DNA of 38,001 nucleotides from Verrucomicrobiota bacterium (GTDB taxonomy: Bacteria > Verrucomicrobiota > Verrucomicrobiia > Limisphaerales > JADLHS01), in assembly GCA_025350905.1 (NCBI GenBank), contig JANXWY010000365.1, positions 1-38,001 on the forward strand, written 5' to 3'. Below are positions 18,580-26,753 of this stretch, one piece after another. The first letter of the stretch is position 1. Each line of letters begins with the position of its first letter. The position numbers and the translations under genes are program-made. The notes under the pieces were generated by a model that saw only the letters and a program-made list of their open reading frames with translations, made no database searches and had not been told where the DNA came from.

Positions 18580-19584
18580 TCACGCCGCCACCGCGAAGGC
18601 GATCGCCTCTTTCGCGACCGGTTGATCCCGTTCCTCCATTTTCGACCGCAGTTTCCTGAGGGCCTGCTCCTGAATCTGCCGGATGCGTTCGCGCGTGAGG
18701 TCAAAATGCTTGCCGACCTCTTCCAATGATCTTTCCTGGCCGTCCTTCAGTCCGAAGCGCAGCGCCAGGATCTCGTTTTCCCGCCTATCCAAAGTGGTCA
18801 GAACTTCCTTAACCAACTCGGTATCGGTTTCCAGAAGGACCCGATCAAACGGCGCTGCCGCATTGGGGTCCGCCACCACATCCGCGACCCGATTCGAATC
18901 GTCATCACCAATCGGTGCGTCTAGCGAAACCGGGGCGCGAGCCGCCTGCCGGTACAATTGGACGCGGCGGAGGTCGATTTGCAATTCATGCGCCAGCTCT
19001 TCATCCGTCGGGTCGCGTTCCAGCAGTTCGTGCAGCTTCCTTTCCGCGCGCCGGAGCTGAGCCACTTTATCCACGACATGCACCGGCAGGCGGATGGTTT
19101 TCGATTGGTTGGCCAAGGCCAGCTTGATGTTCTGCTTGATCCACCACGACGCGTAAGTCGAAAGCTTCGCGCCTTTCCGAGGGTCAAATCGTTCGACCCC
19201 TTTCATCAACCCGAGGTTGCCTTCGTTGATGAGATCGAGCAGCGGCAGTCCCAGTCCGTCATAATCGCGCGCAATTTTCACGACCAAGCGCAGGTTGGCC
19301 TTGATCATCTGCTCGCGCGCCTGTTGGTCCCCGCGCTTGATCCGTCGGGCCAGCACGATTTCTTCCTGCGGCGTCAGCAGCTTCACCAGGCCAATCTCGT
19401 TGAGATAAAGTTGCAACGAGTCACCATGTGCGTAGGCGGATCGCGCCGGCGCCCGTTCCGACCCGAACGGCAAATCAGCCCCAACCGATCGTGGTTTGGC
19501 CAGTCGGGACGAGATCAATTCCAAGCGCGGTGACGTAGGCTGGTTTTTCCGTGCGCCAGCAGTCGGTTTGAATGCAATTTTCAT
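18580..19584 (-). CDS. RNA polymerase sigma-70 family factor (regions 1.2-4.2)
   Basis: DSLQLYLNEIG, LLDLINEGNLGLMKGVERFDPRKGAKLSTYASWWIKQNI, SLEEVGKHFDLTRERIRQIQEQALRKLR; start MKIAFKPTAGARK at 19584. Confidence 0.95.
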   Translation of the reverse strand: MKIAFKPTAGARKNQPTSPRLELISSRLAKPRSVGADLPFGSERAPARSAYAHGDSLQLYLNEIGLVKLLTPQEEIVLARRIKRGDQQAREQMIKANLRLVVKIARDYDGLGLPLLDLINEGNLGLMKGVERFDPRKGAKLSTYASWWIKQNIKLALANQSKTIRLPVHVVDKVAQLRRAERKLHELLERDPTDEELAHELQIDLRRVQLYRQAARAPVSLDAPIGDDDSNRVADVVADPNAAAPFDRVLLETDTELVKEVLTTLDRRENEILALRFGLKDGQERSLEEVGKHFDLTRERIRQIQEQALRKLRSKMEERDQPVAKEAIAFAVAA

Positions 19585-19639
19585 AGTTTGTTCGCGGTTG
19601 CGTGGCAGGGCAAAAATTGATGACCATCCGGCTTGGGTT

Positions 19640-20290
19640 TCAAACTTCAGCCAGCACGTCCGCGTTGGCGAAGCGGACTTTTTTCGCGCCGGCAGACTTG
19701 TCGCCGCGGGCGCGATAACCGGCCGTCGCCACGACGACCGTGCGCAGGCTCTGGGAATTGAGGCCGAGAATGTTGTCGTATTGCGCCGGCTCGATGCCTT
19801 CCATCGGGCACGCGTCAATCCCCAAGAGGGCGGCACTGGTCAGGAAATTGCCCAGCGCGAGATAGACTTGATTCGCTGCCCAAAGTTGCCGTGCGACTTC
19901 GTCACGGCCCTTGATAAGGCTGCCCACCATCATGTCGCGATAACCCGCCAGGGACTCGGGCGTCACGCCGCGCACTTCCGCCATCCGGTTTACGTAGGCC
20001 GCGATGCTCTGCTCGCTGAGATGTTGTTTGATGGTGAAAACGACGAGATGCGAAGCGTCCACCACCTGCCGTTGCCCCCAGGAGGCGGGCAACAACTTTT
20101 CCCGCATCGCCGGGTCGGTGACCACCAAGAACTTCCAAGGTTGCAAGCCGAACGACGATGGGCTGAGCACCAAAGCGTCTTCGAGCGCCGCCCAGCATTC
20201 GGGATTGATCTTGCGCTGCGGATCGAATTGTTTCGTCGCATAGCGCCAGTTGAGTTGAGCCAACAATTGTTGGGGAGGAATCGAATTCAT
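19640..20290 (-). CDS. Nitroreductase family NAD(P)H-dependent oxidoreductase
   Basis: LNWRYATKQFDPQRKI, ALVLSPSSFGLQPWKFLVV, GIDACPMEGIEPAQYDNILGL. Confidence 0.93.
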   Translation of the reverse strand: MNSIPPQQLLAQLNWRYATKQFDPQRKINPECWAALEDALVLSPSSFGLQPWKFLVVTDPAMREKLLPASWGQRQVVDASHLVVFTIKQHLSEQSIAAYVNRMAEVRGVTPESLAGYRDMMVGSLIKGRDEVARQLWAANQVYLALGNFLTSAALLGIDACPMEGIEPAQYDNILGLNSQSLRTVVVATAGYRARGDKSAGAKKVRFANADVLAEV

Positions 20291-20354
20291 ACTATTGCGG
20301 TTCTTTCGTTAGTTAAGGTTTGAGGTCTGATCGGGTGGGAGAAAAAGGTTCGGC

Positions 20355-20687
20355 TCAGGCCGCCAGCGCCAAGCTTTCGAGGGTGAGCGCAATTTCCTGC
20401 CGGCTGACCGTACCCACACTCCGCTGACGCACTTGGCCGTCGGCGATGTAGAGCAGGGTCGGAATGGACTGAATGCCAAACCGCGCCGCCAGCGCAGGAT
20501 TTTCGTCCACGTTGACCTTGGCAACTTTCACACGAGCGGATTGCTGCGTGGCAATTTCGTCTAGCACCGGCGCGAGCATCTTGCACGGCCCACACCACTC
20601 GGCCCAAAAGTCCACCAGGACTGGCCCCGTGGATTGGAGAACTTCAACTTCAAAGTTCGCCTCGTTGATTTCAATGGTTGGTTTCAT
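20355..20687 (-). CDS. trxA: Thioredoxin
   Basis: VLVDFWAEWCGPCKMLAPVLDEIA, VNVDENPALAARFGIQSIPTLLY. Confidence 0.95.
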   Translation of the reverse strand: MKPTIEINEANFEVEVLQSTGPVLVDFWAEWCGPCKMLAPVLDEIATQQSARVKVAKVNVDENPALAARFGIQSIPTLLYIADGQVRQRSVGTVSRQEIALTLESLALAA

Positions 20688-20736
20688 ATTTTATTTTTTT
20701 GTCCGGGATTCATGGTCACGATCCGCTGACATCCGT

Positions 20737-21081
20737 TCAGGCGGCCAGGGCGAAAACCGCGCTGGTCTGCCGCACGGTTTGCTGACGGGCGACCCAGGCG
20801 ATGACCGCTTGAACTTTTTCTGTGGCGAGGACAGGGAAAACGAGCTCGGGATAAAGCGTTTGCCCGGCCACCGCCTCGGCCTCATTCAACGCCAACCGTA
20901 GCAGGTGCACTTGCGCCGTGAGCGCCGGGGACGACTCGGCAAAAATTGTCGCTTTGGCGGTGGAAATTTGCCGCCGCAACCTCGGGCCCGCGGCCGCGCC
21001 CGCCTTTTCAAGGCGCCGGCCGACGCTCCCCTTCCCGCCCCGGCCATAGCTATAATTCAAATTCATATTTTCATTTCTCAT
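20737..21081 (-). CDS. Small conserved-looking protein of unknown function
   Basis: Co-directional with short gaps; LLRLALNEAEAVAGQTLYPELVFPVLATEKVQAVIAWVARQQ; alternative start MNLNYSYG at 21066. Confidence 0.7.
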   Translation of the reverse strand: MRNENMNLNYSYGRGGKGSVGRRLEKAGAAAGPRLRRQISTAKATIFAESSPALTAQVHLLRLALNEAEAVAGQTLYPELVFPVLATEKVQAVIAWVARQQTVRQTSAVFALAA

Positions 21082-21084
21082 TTT

Positions 21085-21105
21085 ATGTAATTTCAGTTGT
21101 TACAT
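21085..21105. promoter_or_regulatory. Inverted repeat ATGTAA-tttcagttg-TTACAT, candidate operator (site 1)
   Basis: Perfect 6-bp arms in the gap downstream of rrf2; shares GTAAT-N6-TGTTACA with site 2. Confidence 0.5.
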
Positions 21106-21127
21106 TATTACTCAAAAAAAGAGACCG

Positions 21128-21574
21128 TCAACTGACTTTTTTTTGCCCACAAGCGCCGGAGGTCTTGACCATATCCAGGAGGGTCGCCAGCGTCGTTTTC
21201 TCCAGGTCCCGTTCCAAAGCGTTCTGGGCGGAAAGAAAAATCCGATTCAAGGTCTCCCGGATACAATTCCCCACCGGGCAGGCCGCATTCGGTTTGCGAT
21301 TCGGCGTGGCAAAGCTCTCAGAATCCTCAACCGCCCGGAAGACTTCGGCCAGATTGATGCGACCGGGAGAACGGCTCAGCCGAGATCCTGATCCGGCCCC
21401 TTTGCAAGTCTCCACCAGTTTGGCGCGCTGCAAGTCCAACAGCAGCCGACGAACCATGACCGGGTTGGTGTTGATACTACCCGCTAACAACGTGGACGTC
21501 ACCCGATCGCCCTCCTTGTAAGCGAGGACGGCCAGCACATGGACCGCCATGGCAAAACGACAACTGGTTCGCAT
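21128..21574 (-). CDS. Rrf2 family transcriptional regulator
   Basis: FAMAVHVLAVLAYKEGDRVTSTLLAGSINTNPVMVRRLLLDLQRAKLVETCKGAGSGSRLSRSPGRINLAEVFRAVE; AACPVGNC cysteines. Confidence 0.93.
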   Translation of the reverse strand: MRTSCRFAMAVHVLAVLAYKEGDRVTSTLLAGSINTNPVMVRRLLLDLQRAKLVETCKGAGSGSRLSRSPGRINLAEVFRAVEDSESFATPNRKPNAACPVGNCIRETLNRIFLSAQNALERDLEKTTLATLLDMVKTSGACGQKKVS

Positions 21575-21586
21575 AAACTGAACTTT

Positions 21587-21607
21587 AAGTAATCGTTTGT
21601 GTTACAC
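21587..21607. promoter_or_regulatory. Inverted repeat AAGTAAT-cgtttg-TGTTACAC, candidate operator (site 2)
   Basis: GTAA-N9-TTAC with the same spacing as site 1; 13 bp upstream of the rrf2 start. Confidence 0.5.
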
Positions 21608-21765
21608 TTGTCAAACAAAATTACCGCAAAGCTTTCGCTTTGGCTCTCGCCAGTTACCCGAGCCCGCCACAGTCCCAAGCCGGCGGCGGGCAACCCGTAA
21701 CTGTCAGACTTGACGAATGGGCTGGCCTCCGCGAAAGTCAATCGGCAACGAAACCAAAGCTGCTT

Positions 21766-22614
21766 ATGAAAAACCTGATCCTTCGGCAATCGCTGGCGGT
21801 GGTAGTGAGCGTGGCGGGGTTGGTTTATGCCACAGCGGAGGGGGCGGCGCAAAATTCTTCCACTCCCGCAGCCGCGACGGACACCCCCGCTACCGGGACC
21901 GTCCGTCAGCCCGCGTTGGTGCCACTCTCGGCGGGTGTTCCTGATGTGCTAAGGCTGGCGCAAGCTAAAATCGGCGACGACACCATCGTTGCCTTTATTG
22001 AGTCTTCCAAAACGGCCTACAAATTAAGTGCGACAGAAATCATCTACCTGCGGCAGCAGGGAATATCCGATCGTGTGCTCACCAGCATGCTAATGCAGCG
22101 TCCGAAATCGGCACCGGTCGCGGCGCCAACACCCCCGCCCGCATCAGCGCCATCGAACAATCTCAGTGCGAGCGCACCTCAATACGCGGCGAACTACGTC
22201 CCGACGTCACCGGCGGATGGATCGACTTCAACTATCTACGTCATGCCCAATTCATCGCCGGCGTACGCGTATCCCAATTACGGATATTATCCCTACGCCG
22301 GCGGGTATTATGGTTATGCCTACCCTTGGCTGTCCCTGGCTTATGGCGTTGGAGTTGGCTACGGCGGGTGGGGTTGTTATGGCGGCGGCTATTACGGGCG
22401 TAACTGCTACCGAGGCGGCTACTATTACGGGCACCGATATGGCGGAAACTGCTACTATGGCGGCTACCGCGGGGCGGGGTATGCGAGTGGTGCTTCAGCC
22501 GGCGTTTATCGCGGCGGAGCGACCTACGCCAGACCGCAAAGCATCGCTTACCATGGCGCCGGCAACGGGGGCGGTGGTTACCGAGGTGGAGGCGGAGGCG
22601 GGCGACATCGCTAG
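21766..22614 (+). CDS. Secreted YG-rich repeat protein
   Basis: Signal peptide MKNLILRQSLAVVVSVAGLVYATAEGAAQ; VPDVLRLAQAKIGDDTIVAFIESSKTAYKLSATEIIYLRQQGISDRVL; YGGWGCYGGGYYGRNCYRGGYYYGHRYGGNCYYGGYRG. Confidence 0.8.
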   Translation: MKNLILRQSLAVVVSVAGLVYATAEGAAQNSSTPAAATDTPATGTVRQPALVPLSAGVPDVLRLAQAKIGDDTIVAFIESSKTAYKLSATEIIYLRQQGISDRVLTSMLMQRPKSAPVAAPTPPPASAPSNNLSASAPQYAANYVPTSPADGSTSTIYVMPNSSPAYAYPNYGYYPYAGGYYGYAYPWLSLAYGVGVGYGGWGCYGGGYYGRNCYRGGYYYGHRYGGNCYYGGYRGAGYASGASAGVYRGGATYARPQSIAYHGAGNGGGGYRGGGGGGRHR

Positions 22615-22748
22615 CAGCAACCTCCAAGCCCTTGCCCGCCATCCGCAGCCTCGCGCCCCTCACGCCCCTCTTCGGAGCACAAACCTAGAGGTCCCCGACG
22701 CAGGCCGATGCCGGTTTGCTTTATTTATTAGTTCGGGGATACCCGGAA

Positions 22749-23732
22749 TCAGACCCGCTCGCCATCGCGCGGTTGATTCAGGAACGAGACGGCGCGGGAT
22801 TCCGACCAATATTCTCCAAGCGGGTTGAACGCCATAAACCCGACATGCCCACCGCCCGCGGGTGTTTCCAAAAAAAAGTGGGCGCTCGCCGCGGCCTCGG
22901 TGAAGGGATAACACGATGCGGCCAGAAACGGGTCATTCCGGGCATTGACCAAGAGCGTCGGGATGGAAATGTTTTTCAAGGCCGGCAGGCAACTGGACTG
23001 GCACCAATAATCCTCCGCATCAACAAAGCCGTGCAGGGGCGCGGTATATCGGTCATCGAAATCCTTAAACGTTCGGAGTTTTCCGTAATCGTGATCGTCG
23101 ATTTTTCCGGGCAGCACTTTCATTTTCGCGCGAATTTTTTGCCGGAGACTGCGGAGGAAGTGGCGCATGTAAATTTGATTGGTAAAGCCAGCCAGTTGCC
23201 GTGAGCCGGACTGAAGATCACACGGGACGGAAAAAGTAACGGCCTGCTTGATTCGCGGGTCCAACGCCCGGCTCCGCTCGCCCAGATACTTCAACGTCAA
23301 GTTGCCTCCGAGACTGAAGCCAATCAGCGCCAGCTCAGTGCAGTCGCGCGTCGTCGTGACATGCGAAATCACGGTTTGCAGATCGGCGGTGGCGCCGCTG
23401 TGCGTAAACCGAAGTCCGCGATTGGGTTCGCCGCCGCAGCCCCGGGCATTCCAGACCACGGCATCCCAACCGTTCCGGGCGAGGGCCTTGACCATGCCCA
23501 AGGCATAGGCCCGCCGTGAATCCCCTTCCAAGCCATGCGCGATCACCGCCAGGCGCGGGTACCCCTGGGCGGCCCAATCTAAGTCCAGAAAATCACCGTC
23601 GGGCGTCGCGATGCGTTCCCGTTGATAGGCCACTCCGACCACCTTGCGGAAGAGCGCCGGAAGCAGGGTTTGCAAGTGGCCGTTCGCCCGCCCACCGGGC
23701 GACGCGTAGCTCGAAGGCGCAACGATGGGCAT
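22749..23732 (-). CDS. YheT-like alpha/beta hydrolase
   Basis: GHLQTLLPALFRK, VIAHGLEGDSRRAYALGMVKALARNGWDAVVWNARGCGGEPN, LIGFSLGGNLTLKYLGE. Confidence 0.9.
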   Translation of the reverse strand: MPIVAPSSYASPGGRANGHLQTLLPALFRKVVGVAYQRERIATPDGDFLDLDWAAQGYPRLAVIAHGLEGDSRRAYALGMVKALARNGWDAVVWNARGCGGEPNRGLRFTHSGATADLQTVISHVTTTRDCTELALIGFSLGGNLTLKYLGERSRALDPRIKQAVTFSVPCDLQSGSRQLAGFTNQIYMRHFLRSLRQKIRAKMKVLPGKIDDHDYGKLRTFKDFDDRYTAPLHGFVDAEDYWCQSSCLPALKNISIPTLLVNARNDPFLAASCYPFTEAAASAHFFLETPAGGGHVGFMAFNPLGEYWSESRAVSFLNQPRDGERV

Positions 23733-23743
23733 GGATCGAAGGA

Positions 23744-25519
23744 TCAGAATACCTGAGCCCATTGCGCACGATCGTGCAGCATGATTTCACGCAGCAGCCG
23801 GATCGGCGGGGCCCCGTGGTTGAGCAGCTCATCGTGGAATCGTTGCAGGGAGAAAGCGTCCCCTTCCTGCGCCTGCCAGTCGCGGCGCAGCTTGAGCAGC
23901 TGCAACTTGCCCACCGTGTAATAGAGATAGCCGGGATCGAACGTGCCGCGAATCGCCTCCTGCCGCGCGGGTTTGGGTTCATAGTAGCAGTTATCCACGA
24001 AAAACTTCGTCGCCGCTTCGACGGTCATTCCTTGGCAATGAATACGAACCGAAACGCACAGGCGGCACAAGCGCAGCAAAGCTTCGTCGGATTGCGCGAG
24101 GCGATACTTCGCGGCGCGCCGCCGGTCGGCCGGCGTCGGCGCGTCGTAGTGGCTTAGCCCGAAACCCTCGTCGAGCGCCATCTGCTCGGCGTAATGCGCC
24201 CAGCCTTCGACAAACGCGTAGCTGTTCAGGATTTTCCGCAGCCGGTTGGCAGGCGACGCATTGAGGTGGAGAAACTGCAGGTAGTGCCCCGGATACGCTT
24301 CATGAATGGAAACCACATCGGTCGTGTAGTAGTTGAACGCCGTAAGCCACTCGTCCTTTTTCTCCGGAGTGTCCTTCGCATCGGGCGGCGTGACATAGTA
24401 ATAGGCCTCCGTCGCCTTCGTTTCGAACGGTCCGGGCGTGTCCATGCTGGCAAAGCTCGTTGCCCGTGCGAACGGCGGCGTCTCCTCAACCCGCACCCGC
24501 CCGTCGGTCGGCAGCGAAACAATCTTCCGATCAATGAGGAACTGGCGGATGGCTTCCAGGTTTTTCCGCGTGTCGGGGATGAGTGCCACTTCGGTGGGAT
24601 GGTCCTTCTGGATTTCCCTGAATACCTCGCTGGGGGTCTTCGCCGGATCAATCTGGCGCGCCGCCTCGGCTAAATTCGTTTGCTCGCGCCGTAATTCCGC
24701 CAGGCCAAGCTGCAACACACGCTCCGGCGAAAGCGTGAGCAACTCGTCGTTCCGCAACATGCGGGCGTAGTTCTTCCGCCCCAGCGCGTAGTGGGCATGC
24801 GCGTGCGGCAGCCGCTCCTGTTCGAGCCATTTCACGAAGGTGCGGAGTTCGGCCACGGCCCGTTGGTCTGAGGCATCGAACTCGGCCATGAGCGTTGCGT
24901 TCGTCACGGCCTTAAACGCGACCACGAGGTCCTGGCTGAGGAAATCGGCCGAGCCGTTGGCGACTTCGATCGCGGTCTCAACGAACGGTTGGGCGAGCGC
25001 GCCCTCCAGATTCGCACGTGCGTCGGCCAATACCTGTGGCACCTGCTGGAGAATCGCAACCGTCGAACGGAGCCGTTCCTCGAGCGGGGCGAAGTTGCGC
25101 TTGATGTAAATATTTACATCGAACGCGCCGGCGTACGTCATCGGGTTGCGCGTGTAGCTGCGCAGCGTGTCAAACTTGAACAATTCGCCCCGCACGGTGG
25201 CCTGCAGCAGCCGCAAATCCTGGTAAGCCGTCGGGCTGAGCTGGCTGACCGGCCAGCGGGCCAGTAGGCGATCCACCGTCTTCAACCGCGCGCGCTCGGC
25301 GGCGAGCGAGGCGCGTCCAAAATCGGTAATCTTGCCATCGTATTCATGCAGTCCTAGCGCGGTGCCCGTCTGGGGACGCCAGGCCAAATATCCGGCGAGA
25401 AAGTTGTCCGCGACCCGGGCGAATTCCGCATCACCCGCGGCCGCCGCCGCCGCCGCAGGTTCCAACCGGGCGAAACCGATGATGAGAATGAGACTCAAAG
25501 CGCAGAAATGACGATTCAC
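23744..25519 (-). CDS. DUF885 family protein, exported
   Basis: Signal peptide with GTG start (NRHFCALSLILIIGFARLEPAAA); VSIHEAYPGHYLQFLHL, SYAFVEGWAHYAEQMALDEG. Confidence 0.88.
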   Translation of the reverse strand: MNRHFCALSLILIIGFARLEPAAAAAAAGDAEFARVADNFLAGYLAWRPQTGTALGLHEYDGKITDFGRASLAAERARLKTVDRLLARWPVSQLSPTAYQDLRLLQATVRGELFKFDTLRSYTRNPMTYAGAFDVNIYIKRNFAPLEERLRSTVAILQQVPQVLADARANLEGALAQPFVETAIEVANGSADFLSQDLVVAFKAVTNATLMAEFDASDQRAVAELRTFVKWLEQERLPHAHAHYALGRKNYARMLRNDELLTLSPERVLQLGLAELRREQTNLAEAARQIDPAKTPSEVFREIQKDHPTEVALIPDTRKNLEAIRQFLIDRKIVSLPTDGRVRVEETPPFARATSFASMDTPGPFETKATEAYYYVTPPDAKDTPEKKDEWLTAFNYYTTDVVSIHEAYPGHYLQFLHLNASPANRLRKILNSYAFVEGWAHYAEQMALDEGFGLSHYDAPTPADRRRAAKYRLAQSDEALLRLCRLCVSVRIHCQGMTVEAATKFFVDNCYYEPKPARQEAIRGTFDPGYLYYTVGKLQLLKLRRDWQAQEGDAFSLQRFHDELLNHGAPPIRLLREIMLHDRAQWAQVF

Positions 25520-25634
25520 GCGGGCAAGTGTTAGCGGAGAACCGGGCCGGAGCAAAGCGGGAACTCAGATGGAGCCGGGAAACTTACAATTTTGTGATTT
25601 AACCGGCGGCGATCTCGAGCCACTCTTCCGCGCC

Positions 25635-26672
25635 ATGAAGCCAATCGACCTGACGCTGGTTCCGAAAACCGATCCGCTGGCAATCTACCGCTACCGCGAT
25701 GGCATGTATGCGGTGGACCTACTCACCGCGGCGGTCGTTCATCTGGATTTCTTCACGTGGCTGAGCCAAAACCCTTCCGACCCAGCCGCGATCTGCGCGC
25801 ATTTCGCCCTGACACCTCGCCCGACGGATGTGATGCTGACTTTGTTCACGGCGAATGGGCTGATTGAATCGCACTCCGGTATTTTTCACATCACGCCTTT
25901 GGGGCGGGAACATCTCACCCAGGATTCGCCGTGGAATCTGGCCCCGTATTACGCCTCGCTGAAGGATCGTCCTGTCACAAAGGATTTCCTGGCCGTGCTC
26001 AAAACCGACAAACCGGCCAATTGGGGCAGCGCCAAGGACGCGCTCGACTGGCACCAAGCCATGGCGACCGAGGCGTTTGCCAATTCCTTTACGGCGGCGA
26101 TGGATTGCCGCGGACTCTATCTCGGGCAGGCCTTGGCCACACGCCTCGACCTGCGCGAAGGCACCCGACTGCTGGATATCGGCGGCGGCTCGGGCATCTA
26201 CGCCTGTTCGCTGGTCGCCCACCACCCGCACTTGCGCGCGACGGTTTTTGACCAGCGACCAGTGGACCAGATTGCCACAAAACTCATTGCCCAACGCGGG
26301 TTCAATGACCGCATCGGCGTGCAGGCGGGCGACATGTTCACCGATCCATTGCCGCGCGATTGCGATGTTCACCTGTATTCGAACGTACTGCACGATTGGG
26401 GCGTGCCGGAAGTGCGGCAACTGGTCGCGGCTTCCTTCCGCGCGCTCAAGCCGGGCGGCATCCTGATTGTTCACGACGCCTTCATCAACGCAGCCAAGAC
26501 CGGTCCGTTACCTGTGGCCGCTTATTCGGCCTTGCTCATGCATTCGACTCAAGGAAAGTGCTACTCCACGACTGAGTATGAAGCGCTGCTGAGCGAAGCC
26601 GGCTTCCGTGAGTTCCAATTTTGCACCACCGCGGCCGATCGCGGCGCCCTGACGGCAAAAAAGCCCAAATAA
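25635..26672 (+). CDS. O-methyltransferase family 2-like SAM-dependent methyltransferase
   Basis: LLDIGGGSGIYACSLVAHHPHLRATVFDQ, DVHLYSNVLHDWGVPEVRQLV, LKPGGILIVHDAF. Confidence 0.88.
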   Translation: MKPIDLTLVPKTDPLAIYRYRDGMYAVDLLTAAVVHLDFFTWLSQNPSDPAAICAHFALTPRPTDVMLTLFTANGLIESHSGIFHITPLGREHLTQDSPWNLAPYYASLKDRPVTKDFLAVLKTDKPANWGSAKDALDWHQAMATEAFANSFTAAMDCRGLYLGQALATRLDLREGTRLLDIGGGSGIYACSLVAHHPHLRATVFDQRPVDQIATKLIAQRGFNDRIGVQAGDMFTDPLPRDCDVHLYSNVLHDWGVPEVRQLVAASFRALKPGGILIVHDAFINAAKTGPLPVAAYSALLMHSTQGKCYSTTEYEALLSEAGFREFQFCTTAADRGALTAKKPK

Positions 26673-26753
26673 TTGCGGCTCGCGCCACGGCGAGGATTTC
26701 ACAACGCCGCCGCAGCGAGGCACGGCCCCGGGCTCGCACAATCACCAGCCAAA

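Noticed and set aside
19585-19836. N-terminal extension of the sigma factor ORF to 418 aa
   Set aside because: Overlaps the end of the nitroreductase gene in another frame; MKIAFKPTAGARK at 19584 is the plausible start.
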